Shown: positions 32,911 to 39,629 of the stretch, in pieces
Layout of the letters: each line of letters opens with the position of its first letter
Numbering within the stretch: position 1 is the stretch's first letter
NCBI GenBank assembly: GCA_028821475.1
Contig: JAPPGB010000037.1
Location: 3,977 to 43,605, forward strand
Length of the DNA stretch: 39,629 nt
Direction of reading: 5' to 3'
From: Spirochaetaceae bacterium
GTDB lineage: Bacteria; Spirochaetota; Spirochaetia; SZUA-6; Bin103
Position numbers and translations under genes: made by a program
Notes under the pieces: generated by a model
Told to the model about the DNA's origin: nothing
The model's input: the letters and a program-made list of their open reading frames with translations, nothing else
Database searches by the model: none

Positions 32911-33650
32911 CGCGCCGCCTCCGCCGGGTGCAGGCCGCACTCCTTGGCGGTGCCCTGCTCCCACCACCAGCGGCCGGCGCGCGCCGGCTCGCCGGGTTCC
33001 ACGGCGCGCGTGCAGGGCGCGCAGCCGATGCTCAGGAAGCCGCGGTCGTGCAGCACGTTGTACGGCACGCCGTTGGCGCGCAGGTAGTCCCACACCTGCT
33101 CATCGCTCCATTCGGCCAACGGGTTCGCCTTGACCGTCGCATGGGCGGCGTCCCACTCCACCAGCGGCGTATCGCCGCGCTCCGGGCTCTGCGCCCGGCG
33201 CAGGCCGGTAATCCAGGCGTCGGCGCCGGCCAGCGCGCGCCCCAGCGGCTCCACCTTGCGCACCTCGCAGCAGCGCTTGCGCCCGGCCACGCTGGCGTAG
33301 AAAAGGTTGGGGCCTTCGCCGCTCACCATCTCCTGCACCGCCGCGGCGTCCGGGAACAGCACTTCGTAGCGCATGCCGTAGCGGCTCATCGTACGCGCCA
33401 TCAGGTCGTAGGTCTCCTGGTGCAGGCGCCCGGTATCGAGCACGAAGATGCGCGCCCGCGGCTCGATGGCCAGCAGCATGTGGGTCAGCACCTGGTCCTC
33501 GGCGCCCAGCGACGACGCCAGCGTGACCCGGTCGCCGTAACGCCGCACCAGGGCGCCGAGCAACGGCTCCGGCCCGCCCTCTCCGGCCGCCGCCAATTCC
33601 GCGATCGCGGCCGCGGCCGCCTTGTCCGTCGTATGTGTCATGTCCGTCAT
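32907..33650 (-). CDS. cysH: Adenylylsulfate (APS) reductase, 4Fe-4S type
   Basis: A 247-residue CysH that reduces APS to sulfite with thioredoxin or glutaredoxin. It carries all four cluster cysteines, in [14 protein letters not shown] and SIGCAPCT, plus the catalytic Cys in the C-terminal KECGLH. That CC...CxxC set marks the APS-using branch rather than the PAPS-using enterobacterial one. Other motifs are [14 protein letters not shown] and [15 protein letters not shown]. The start at ATG 33650 lies in an 11-bp direct duplication at the rrf2 junction. The sulfite made could go to cysteine or to cysteate synthase. Confidence 0.95.
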
Positions 33651-33663
33651 ATGTCCGTCATAT
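33642..33663 (-). repeat. 11-bp tandem duplication spanning the cysH start
   Basis: ATATGACGGAC occurs twice in a row on the minus strand. The first copy contains the rrf2 stop and an ATG that opens a four-codon frame (MTDI, stop) whose TGA overlaps the ATG of the second copy, which is the cysH start (MTDM...). Confidence 0.9.
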
Positions 33664-34071
33664 CTGATAGGTCAGGCGCGGCCCGGAACGCTGCTTGTCC
33701 CACACCAGGTCGGCCAGACTCACCTCCAGTGCCCGCGTCACCCCGGCCGCGGCGCGCCGCAACGGCACCGCCAGCACGGCGTCGCTCCATGGCCCCGCGT
33801 CCAGCTCCAGCGGTCCGTCCAGGCTGGTCAGCACCTCCAGCACCGAAATCTCCTGCGGATCGCGCGCCAGCACGTAGCCGCCGTGACTGCCGCGATAGCT
33901 GCGTACCAGCAGGGCCCGCTTGAGCTGCACCAGCACCTGCTCCAGGAAGTGCTGCGGAATACCCTGCCCGGCCGCCACCTCGCGCGCCTGCCGCGGCCCA
34001 TTGCCGGCATGCAGCGCCAGGTCGTACGCCGCCTGCAGCCCATACCGCGCCTTCGCCGAAAGCGACAACAT
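33658..34071 (-). CDS. Rrf2-family transcriptional regulator, cysteine-free (CymR-like)
   Basis: A protein of about 137 residues. The winged helix-turn-helix is clear: LSLSAKARYGLQAAYDLALH, then IPQHFLEQVLVQLKRALLV, then YRGSHGGYVLARDPQEISVL. There is no cysteine at all, so it cannot bind an Fe-S cluster like IscR or NsrR; this is like CymR, which senses sulfur status through CysK. It is the first gene of the cysHDN run and overlaps the first copy of the cysH start. I chose ATG 34071; a TTG at 34080 is also possible with GGGGAGG nearby. A palindrome upstream is a candidate binding site. Confidence 0.9.
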   Translation of the reverse strand: MLSLSAKARYGLQAAYDLALHAGNGPRQAREVAAGQGIPQHFLEQVLVQLKRALLVRSYRGSHGGYVLARDPQEISVLEVLTSLDGPLELDAGPWSDAVLAVPLRRAAAGVTRALEVSLADLVWDKQRSGPRLTYQI

Positions 34072-34103
34072 GTCCCCCAATCGCCTCCCCGCCCATTCTC
34101 CGC

Positions 34104-34128
34104 AATTCTGATCGAATTAGTCAGGATT
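34104..34128. promoter_or_regulatory. Candidate Rrf2 operator
   Basis: An imperfect palindrome, AATTCTGA - 9 nt - TCAGGATT (one mismatch between arms), lies 33 nt upstream of the rrf2 start in an AT-rich patch. Size and position fit an autoregulatory Rrf2-type site. Confidence 0.5.
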
Positions 34129-34220
34129 ACAGGACCACTAAGCTAATCACAGCCGGAGCATCGGTCAACACTCAAGGGCGCAGTCCGCACGGCAGGCTCT
34201 GCAGGCACTGCAGGCTCGCC

Positions 34221-35402
34221 TCAACGCATGGCTGGCCGCGGTCGTCGAGCGAGCGGTGTGATGGCGCCGGCGATGCGTGGGCGCTGCATGACGGCGGAAC
34301 CATGGCATAGGGTGGGCTCGGAGGCGCTGTACAGCACCGCGAACTGGCCGCTGGCGAGGCCGGGGACCGGACCCTCGAAGCGCAACACGGGCACAAGTCC
34401 CCCGTTCGCCGGCGCGCGGCTCAGCGTGGCCGGGCGCGGCGTGTCGCCGTGGCGGATGCGCACCAGGACCGGCTGGTCGTGCGAAGTGGTATCGGGCAGC
34501 GGTTCGATCCAGTTGCCGTCCACCAGCGACACGGCGCGCGGTGCGGCGGCCGCGGGGTCGTGGGCGACGTATACCGTGTTGGCGGCCACGTCCTTGGCCA
34601 CCACGTACCAGGGGCCGTTGCCCAGACCGAGGCCCTGGCGCTGGCCGATGGTGTGGAACCAGTGGCCGCGGTGGCTGCCGAGTTCGGCGCCGGTGCCGGC
34701 CTCCCGGATCGGACCCGGCTGCTCGCCGAGGTGGGCGCGCACGAAGTCGCGGTAGGTCAGCTTGCCGAGAAAGCAAATGCCCTGGCTGTCGCGCCGAGCG
34801 GCGGGCGCCAGCGCTCGCTCGCCCGCCAGAGCGCGGACCTCATGCTTGTACAGGCCGCCGATCGGAAAGCACAACCTGCTGAGTTGATCGGGCCGCAGGT
34901 AGGCGAGGAAATAGCTCTGGTCCTTGACCGGGTCCACGCCGCGCAGGAGCTGACAGCGGCCGTCCTCCCGCCGCCGCAGGCGCGCGTAGTGGCCGCTGGC
35001 CACGGCGTCGTAGTCCCCCGCCAGCCGGTCGCCGAACGCGCCGAACTTGATAGCGCGGTTGCACAGCACGTCGGGGCTCGGCGTGTGACCGGCGCGCAGC
35101 GCGGCAAGGGCATACTCGACCACCGCCCGGCGGTACTCATCCTGCAGCGGCACCACCTCCAGCGGCACGTCGAGCCGGCGGCACACCGCGGTGGTGTACG
35201 CCATGTCCTCCTCCCACGGGCAATCGCCCAGGAACGCCAGCTCCTCCTCCAGCCAGATCTTCAGGTAGAATGCTGTCAACTCGTGGCCCGCCTCGCGCAG
35301 CAGCGCAAGGGCGAGCGCGCTGTCCACGCCCCCGGACAGCAGCACCGCCACGCGCCGGCGCGCGCCGCTCATCGGCGAATCGGCCAACACCGCACAGCAC
35401 AT
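34221..35402 (-). CDS. mnmA: tRNA-specific 2-thiouridylase
   Basis: A 393-residue MnmA, which thiolates U34 of Lys, Glu and Gln tRNAs. The PP-loop is VAVLLSGGVDSALALALL; the catalytic cysteines are in SPDVLCNRAIKFGAF and SQGICFLG; ASGHYARL and DPVKDQSYFLAYL are further signatures. ATG 35402 has GGAG 5 nt ahead; a second ATG ten codons in (35372) lacks a site. The last 20 or so residues are Arg/Pro-rich and unconserved. It is the next gene downstream of rpiA, 24 nt away. Confidence 0.94.
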   Translation of the reverse strand: MCCAVLADSPMSGARRRVAVLLSGGVDSALALALLREAGHELTAFYLKIWLEEELAFLGDCPWEEDMAYTTAVCRRLDVPLEVVPLQDEYRRAVVEYALAALRAGHTPSPDVLCNRAIKFGAFGDRLAGDYDAVASGHYARLRRREDGRCQLLRGVDPVKDQSYFLAYLRPDQLSRLCFPIGGLYKHEVRALAGERALAPAARRDSQGICFLGKLTYRDFVRAHLGEQPGPIREAGTGAELGSHRGHWFHTIGQRQGLGLGNGPWYVVAKDVAANTVYVAHDPAAAAPRAVSLVDGNWIEPLPDTTSHDQPVLVRIRHGDTPRPATLSRAPANGGLVPVLRFEGPVPGLASGQFAVLYSASEPTLCHGSAVMQRPRIAGAITPLARRPRPAMR

Positions 35403-35426
35403 CCTGGCTCCATGTGAATCCAGAAC

Positions 35427-36158
35427 CTACCGCGGCAAGGGCCGGCGCTCGTGTCGGACGCCGGACTCGCCGCCCACCATCAGGTCGGTGACGCAGGCGG
35501 TGAACAGGCCGTTCTCCACCACGCCGGGGATTGCCGCCAGCTCGCGCTCGGCGCGCGCCGGATCCAAGTCCGCCGGCGGCCAGGCGTCGATCAGCAGGTT
35601 GCCGTTGTCGGTGACCACCGGGCCCTGCTTGCGCTCCGCCATGCGCACGGCGGGACGGTAGCCACGGCGCTCCAGGGCAGCGCGCACCGGGGCCACGGCA
35701 AACGGCACTACCTCCACCGGCAGCGCGACGCGCTCGCCGAGCCGCTCCACCAGCTTCGACTCGTCCACCACGATCACGTAGCGGCTGCTCGCCTGCGCCA
35801 CCACCTTCTCGTTGAGCAGCGCACCGCCGCCGCCCTTGGTCAGGTTCCACTCCCGGTCCACTTCGTCGGCGCCGTCGATGGCGAGATCGAGGGCACCGCC
35901 CACCGCCGGGTCGCCGAGCGTGAGCAGGTCCAGGCCCAGCTCCCAGCACACCGCCTGGATCTGGCTGCTGGTCGGCACCAGGGCGAGGTCGCGCAGGGTG
36001 CCGCCTCGCACCGCCGCCGCGACCGCCCGCACCACGTGCACGGCGGTGGAGCCGGTGCCGAGCCCCACCCGCATGCCCGACTCCACCAACGCGGCGGCCG
36101 CGCGGCCCACGGCTGCCTTCGGATCGCCGAGGGTTCCTGCGTGCGGCCCGCCGCTCAT
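35427..36158 (-). CDS. rpiA: Ribose-5-phosphate isomerase A
   Basis: A 243-residue RpiA linking ribose-5-P and ribulose-5-P in the pentose phosphate pathway. Motifs: MRVGLGTGSTAVHVV (phosphate loop), DLAIDGADEVDREWNLTKGG, ALLNEKVVA and VVDESKLVERLG. The ATG at 36158 has GAGGTGG 4 nt upstream. The last residues (GVRHERRPLPR) are a short unconserved tail. Confidence 0.95.
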   Translation of the reverse strand: MSGGPHAGTLGDPKAAVGRAAAALVESGMRVGLGTGSTAVHVVRAVAAAVRGGTLRDLALVPTSSQIQAVCWELGLDLLTLGDPAVGGALDLAIDGADEVDREWNLTKGGGGALLNEKVVAQASSRYVIVVDESKLVERLGERVALPVEVVPFAVAPVRAALERRGYRPAVRMAERKQGPVVTDNGNLLIDAWPPADLDPARAERELAAIPGVVENGLFTACVTDLMVGGESGVRHERRPLPR

Positions 36159-36538
36159 CGCGCCACCTCGGCAGGCAGGCGGCGCCCGCAGGCTGCCCCG
36201 TTCCAACCACAGGCGAGCCCGGCCAGCTCGGCCCTCGCCGTGAGACTGGACCCTGAACCTCCGTTTCCTTCGCCCACTCGCATGCCTCCATGAGCCGGTC
36301 GATCGCCGCGGCGATTCGACGCGAATTCGTCGTAGCGCCGACACCTGGCGCGCCTGGCTTGGCGCCCATTGGTCAGCACCGTACCCGGTTCCGCCGGCAA
36401 CACCCGACGCGCCGGTTCCGATGCCACCGTCGCGAAGCGCCGACCAATTCCACCGCACGCGCCTCGGCTGCGCGGAGACCGGATCAACGCCGCGGGTCGC
36501 CAGCGCCTCGGTCGGCCGCCAGCGGTTCGAGCCACAGC
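36159..36538. other. 380-bp gap between rpiA and lysS with no convincing gene
   Basis: Open frames cross this gap on both strands but none has a ribosome-binding site or known motif. One minus-strand stretch near 36330-36230 (SRRIAAAIDRLMEACEWAKE) has protein-like amphipathic character and could be a decayed gene fragment; I do not recognise it. Confidence 0.4.
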
Positions 36539-38215
36539 CTACCTCGCCGCACCCGCCACGCCGCCGGCGGCGCCCGCCGGGGCGCTGCCGGCGTAGGGCT
36601 CCAGCAGCGGCGCGATGCGCCCCCGGCCGCTGAGCAGGATGAAATCTGCCAGCCGCGGCCCGCGGTCGGCGTCGAGCAGCACCCGGTAGGCGGCCTTGAA
36701 CAGGGCGCGCGCCGCCAGCTCCTCCTGCTCTGCGATGGCGTAGATGCGACCCGCCAGGGAGGCGCCGTCGTGGCGCTCCAGGTGTTCCAACTCCCCGTAC
36801 AGGGCGCCGAGCGCCCGCCCTTCGGCCGGTGCCACCTCCGGCGCCGGCTGATCCGGCCGCCGCAACCGGAACCGCATCGCCGGCGGTGCATACTCGGCGA
36901 GCCAGGTGGCCGCCCCCTGCGCGCGCGCCTGCAGGCGGCGGCGGGCATCGCCATGCTCGTCTCCTGTCAATCCAAGCTCCGCCGCCAATGCGGCCACGGT
37001 CGCGGCCACGTCGCCGTCGCGCACCTGGATCAGGTTGCACAGGTGGCGGAACGGCACCTGCGGCGGCATCGACGGCGCCGGCGCGGCGACCTGCGAAAGC
37101 TCGTACACGCGGCCCTCCCGCGCGCGCCGCCTGGCACCCACCTCCGCGCTCCCGTAGTAGATCCGCTCGGCCTGATCGTAGTCCTCGTACACCTTCAGGA
37201 CGTCCAGGTCGAAGGAAATCACGAATTCGGCGCTCGGCCGCGTGCCGGCGTACAGGTAGCGCACCACCTCCGGCTGGTACACCGCCAGCACCTGCTCGAT
37301 GGTGACCGCGTTGCCGGCCGAGGAGGAGATGCGCCCGGCGCCCCCCTTCACGCCCACGTCGCCGTACAGAAACGTGACCGGCGGCTCGTGGCCGTACACC
37401 TCGCGGGCGATCGGGCCGCCGGTGTCGAACGATCCGCCGGCGGTCAGGTGGTCCTTGCCGGCCGGCTCGAAGTCCACCTGCTCGAACGCCCAGCGCATCG
37501 GCCAGTCGACCCGCCACAGCAGCTTGGCGGCGCCGGAGCGGGTCAGGTCCAACTGCTTCTCGGTGCCATCCACGTCGCGGTAGGTCACGGTGTCGGCGCC
37601 GTCCCAATCGAGCACCGTGGTGCGGTCGGTGCCGTCCCGCTCCGAGTAGATGGTGATCGGCCAGTAGTGGTTGCCCAGCGGCCGGTCGCGGTGGCGGTTC
37701 AGGATATCGCGGATCTTCGCGCGGGCGGCCAGGGCGGCACGCACGCCGTCCGCATAGCGGCAGTCCCGGTAGCGCTGCGCCTGGTAGAGGTACTCCGGCG
37801 TTATGCCGAGCCGCGGCAGCACCTGCTCCAGGCTGTGCTCGAAGCCGGCGGCGAAGTTGTCGGCAGCGTCGAACGGATCGGGCACGTCCACCACCGGCTT
37901 GCGCAGATGGCGCGCCAGCTCGTCCTGGCGCGGCAGGTTGACCGGCACCTTGCGGAACACGTCGTAGTCGTCCCACGAGTAGATGAAGCGCACCTGCTTG
38001 CCGCGGTCGCGCAGCGCGCGCGCCACCAGCTCGGTCGACATCACCTCGCGCAGGTGCCCGAAGTGCACCGAACCGGACGGAGCCACGCCGGAGGCGACCA
38101 CGTAGCGGGTGCGGTCGCCGCGCCCATGGATGATGCGCTCCGCGGCCTGGTCCGCCCAGTGGTTCGAGGGCAACCCGGGCCGGGCACCGGCAGGGGAGGG
38201 TTCAGTCGCGGCCAT
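36539..38215 (-). CDS. lysS: Class I lysyl-tRNA synthetase
   Basis: A 558-residue class I (archaeal-type) LysRS. The HIGH-equivalent is GVAPSGSVHFGHLREVM near residue 50; the KMSKS-equivalent is GRISSSAGNAVTIEQVL near 300; YSWDDYDVFRKVP and KPVVDVPDPF are typical of the class. The C-terminal helical domain is complete. Most bacteria use class II LysRS; class I occurs in spirochaetes, some alphaproteobacteria and a few others. The ATG at 38215 lies 9 nt after a TATACT box with almost no room for a ribosome-binding site, suggesting a leaderless or near-leaderless mRNA. Confidence 0.95.
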   Translation of the reverse strand: MAATEPSPAGARPGLPSNHWADQAAERIIHGRGDRTRYVVASGVAPSGSVHFGHLREVMSTELVARALRDRGKQVRFIYSWDDYDVFRKVPVNLPRQDELARHLRKPVVDVPDPFDAADNFAAGFEHSLEQVLPRLGITPEYLYQAQRYRDCRYADGVRAALAARAKIRDILNRHRDRPLGNHYWPITIYSERDGTDRTTVLDWDGADTVTYRDVDGTEKQLDLTRSGAAKLLWRVDWPMRWAFEQVDFEPAGKDHLTAGGSFDTGGPIAREVYGHEPPVTFLYGDVGVKGGAGRISSSAGNAVTIEQVLAVYQPEVVRYLYAGTRPSAEFVISFDLDVLKVYEDYDQAERIYYGSAEVGARRRAREGRVYELSQVAAPAPSMPPQVPFRHLCNLIQVRDGDVAATVAALAAELGLTGDEHGDARRRLQARAQGAATWLAEYAPPAMRFRLRRPDQPAPEVAPAEGRALGALYGELEHLERHDGASLAGRIYAIAEQEELAARALFKAAYRVLLDADRGPRLADFILLSGRGRIAPLLEPYAGSAPAGAAGGVAGAAR

Positions 38216-38224
38216 CTCCCGCCG

Positions 38225-38254
38225 AGTATAGGAAAAGCGCCACTCGCCCGGCAA
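38225..38254 (-). promoter_or_regulatory. Promoter for lysS
   Basis: TTGCCG (38254-38249), an 18-nt spacer and TATACT (38230-38225) on the minus strand; the -10 box ends 9 nt before the ATG. Confidence 0.5.
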
Positions 38255-38279
38255 TGTCGGGGCGTGGCGCCACACGAAC

Positions 38280-38933
38280 ATGCTGCGCCGACTGTCATCC
38301 TCGATCCGTGCTTCAATCCGTGCGCCTCTGCTCCTGTCCCTGGCGGGGGTGCTCGGCCTGGCCGGCTGCGCTACCGGACGCGAGATGACCCGCGCCCCGG
38401 TCGGCTCGACGCAGACCGGCGAAGCGTCCTGGTACGGCCAGGACTTCCACGGCAAGCCCACCTCCAGCGGCGAGCCGTACGACATGTGGGCGCACACCGC
38501 CGCCCACCGCGAGCTGCCGTTCGGCACCATGGTGCGCGTCACCCATCGCGGCACCGGCGCCGCCACCGTGGTGCGCATCAACGACCGCGGGCCGTTCGTG
38601 CATGGCCGCATCATCGACCTGTCGCTGGCCGCCGCGCGCGACCTCGGCCTGGACCGCACCGGCACCGCCCCGGTGCGCATCGAGGTGATCGGCGGCGGCG
38701 CCGCACAGGCCGCCACCTACTTCCTGCAGGTCGCCTCGTTCGAAGACCGCGCCAACGCGAACACCCTGCTCGACCGGCTGCGCGCCGCCGGCTACCGCGC
38801 CGAGCTGGCATCCGGGCCCGGCGTCACCCGCGTGGTGATCCGCAACCTGAACGCCGCCGACGCCGACCGCATCGCCGGTGAACTCTCCGCCCGTGGCTTC
38901 CCCACTCCCCTGCGCCGCCTGCAGAACGGATGA
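38280..38933 (+). CDS. rlpA: RlpA-family septal-ring lytic lipoprotein
   Basis: A 217-residue lipoprotein. The signal peptide with lipobox (GVLGLAGC, Cys at about residue 30) is followed by a double-psi beta-barrel with the RlpA signature (GEASWYGQDFHGKPTSSGEP, then TAAHRELPFGTMVRVTHR, then RINDRGPFVHGRIIDLS), and a C-terminal SPOR-like domain (AATYFLQVASFEDRANANTL). RlpA cleaves naked glycan strands at the septum; SPOR targets denuded peptidoglycan. It is divergent from lysS with 64 nt between the starts. Confidence 0.95.
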   Translation: MLRRLSSSIRASIRAPLLLSLAGVLGLAGCATGREMTRAPVGSTQTGEASWYGQDFHGKPTSSGEPYDMWAHTAAHRELPFGTMVRVTHRGTGAATVVRINDRGPFVHGRIIDLSLAAARDLGLDRTGTAPVRIEVIGGGAAQAATYFLQVASFEDRANANTLLDRLRAAGYRAELASGPGVTRVVIRNLNAADADRIAGELSARGFPTPLRRLQNG

Positions 38934-39217
38934 CCGGGCCGGGCGCCGCATCCCGGCGACCGCCGCGGGGGTTCCGGCCGGAAACGGCAGATTCGCATTG
39001 TGGGGATCGACGGCAGACAGCTTTCGGGAGCGACGGCGGGCGGCCAACTTCCGAACGCGGCCGCGGCGTAGCAGTTGGGTCTTCTCCTCGTGCACGGTAA
39101 GCACGGGGAGCGCGGCGACAGTGGACACCTCGACGCCACCCGTTATTTCGCTCCTGTGCGTCGTCGGGTGTTCTGGTGCGGTCGCCGTTCCCCTGCTTCC
39201 TCGGCGTGGAGGTGGCG
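38934..39217. other. Intergenic region between rlpA and the HNH gene
   Basis: About 280 bp lie between two convergent genes. It contains the 12-bp palindrome ttccggccggaa (38972-38983), with no T-run after it, and no convincing ORF. Confidence 0.5.
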
Positions 39218-39553
39218 CTACATCCACGGCTCCAGCGTCGGAGCGGGTCCGTAGCCGTGGCACATGCGGTGGTGTGCCTGGCACGCGAGAGCCAAATTCT
39301 CCGGTTCCGGGCCGCCCCCCTCGGCAACCGGCAGCAGGTGGTGGATCTGTAGCAGGTGGGAAGAATTGCAGCGGCGACCGGTGAGCGGATCCCGATAGCG
39401 GCAGCGCCCTCCGTCGCGCAGCCAGACGTGACGCCGGACAGCCGCCGGAATGGGGTGCCGCGGCGGCGAGCGGCGCGGGCCGAGCGGAGCATCGCGGGTG
39501 CACCGCGGCGACGCTCTCCCCGTCATGCCGCCCGCACCACGCGCAGGCCGCAC
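39218..39553 (-). CDS. HNH endonuclease domain protein, possibly the C-terminal part of a longer gene
   Basis: The last 80 residues form an HNH domain: IPAAVRRHVWLRDGGRC, DPLTGRRCNSSHLLQIHHLLP (catalytic HH), PENLALACQAHH, with paired cysteines for a structural zinc. In related proteins this domain sits at the C-terminus after a long helical region. Here a GTG at 39553 could start the protein, but the frame stays open to the window edge, so more N-terminal sequence may lie outside. The N-terminal 35 residues seen are Arg/Pro-rich and unconserved. Confidence 0.75.
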   Translation of the reverse strand: MRPARGAGGMTGRASPRCTRDAPLGPRRSPPRHPIPAAVRRHVWLRDGGRCRYRDPLTGRRCNSSHLLQIHHLLPVAEGGGPEPENLALACQAHHRMCHGYGPAPTLEPWM

Positions 39554-39629
39554 GCCGCTGACCGACTCCGGCGCCGCAGCCGTGACCGGCCGGATCCGCG
39601 TCGCATCAGCGCCGTCGGCGGGGCCGCCG

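Noticed and set aside
36155..36535. 126-codon minus-strand frame between rpiA and lysS
   Set aside because: Arg/Gly-rich, no motif, no ribosome-binding site; overlaps the rpiA start region.
36520..36545. GGTTCGAGCC resembling a tRNA T-loop
   Set aside because: Flanking bases do not form a T-stem or acceptor stem, and the site lies at the end of the lysS coding region. No tRNA gene was found in the window.
38972..38983. 12-bp palindrome ttccggccggaa after rlpA as a terminator
   Set aside because: There is no loop and no T-run, so a terminator or operator call is not supported.

Overview
The window is GC-rich, gene-dense bacterial chromosome. Several genes together point to a spirochaete, or a lineage close to one: a class I lysyl-tRNA synthetase, a MoxR/DUF58/BatD/BatA/BatB/TPR aerotolerance-type operon, and a small protein with a DbpA-type RNA-binding domain of a kind I associate with Spirochaetota. 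This placement is inferred from gene content only; no rRNA gene is present.

Layout. At the left edge (1-2443, minus) is an RND/MMPL-type exporter that carries about twenty 15-bp in-frame repeats (QPATG/QPAAG) and runs out of the window. 2.5-6.2 kb is a small accessory patch: a broken AAA ATPase, a tail fragment of a proline iminopeptidase, a HicAB pair and a VapBC pair. VapBC overlaps a housekeeping run on the plus strand (HAD hydrolase, alanine racemase). Next come ilvC, the DbpA-domain protein, trmB (with a repeat-built C-terminus), a dksA/traR-type regulator and infA. 11.6-18.5 kb is one overlapping minus-strand run: argJ, moxR, DUF58, a BatD-like protein, batA, batB and a TPR protein. A 13-bp tandem array separates argJ from the divergent rmuC. 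After rmuC lie an endonuclease/exonuclease/phosphatase lipoprotein, purC and clpP on the minus strand.

The most interesting part is 22.7-26.7 kb. A threonine-synthase-like enzyme with the hallmarks of cysteate synthase overlaps (ATGA) an alpha-oxoamine-synthase-family PLP enzyme, followed 5 nt later by apbE. A divergent TetR regulator carries a near-ideal palindromic operator just upstream of its start. I read the first two enzymes as the opening steps of sulfonolipid (capnine-type) biosynthesis: phosphoserine + sulfite to cysteate, then cysteate + acyl thioester to 3-ketocapnine. About 6 kb away are Rrf2-cysH-cysD-cysN (sulfate to sulfite) and a cobA-hemD fusion (siroheme branch). The window therefore holds a supply of sulfite and an unusual lipid use for it.

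The right end holds mnmA, rpiA, class I lysS, rlpA and an HNH nuclease.

A recurring theme is short tandem duplication inside or at the ends of genes: 15-bp repeats in the exporter, 18-bp in trmB, 13-bp between argJ and rmuC, 18-bp in clpP, 80-bp times three at the cobA-hemD start, and 11-bp times two at the cysH start. The last two duplicate translation starts, giving micro-ORFs whose stops overlap the next start codon. Coordinates and translations were read by eye from the sequence; family names rest on recognised motifs, and no database search was run.
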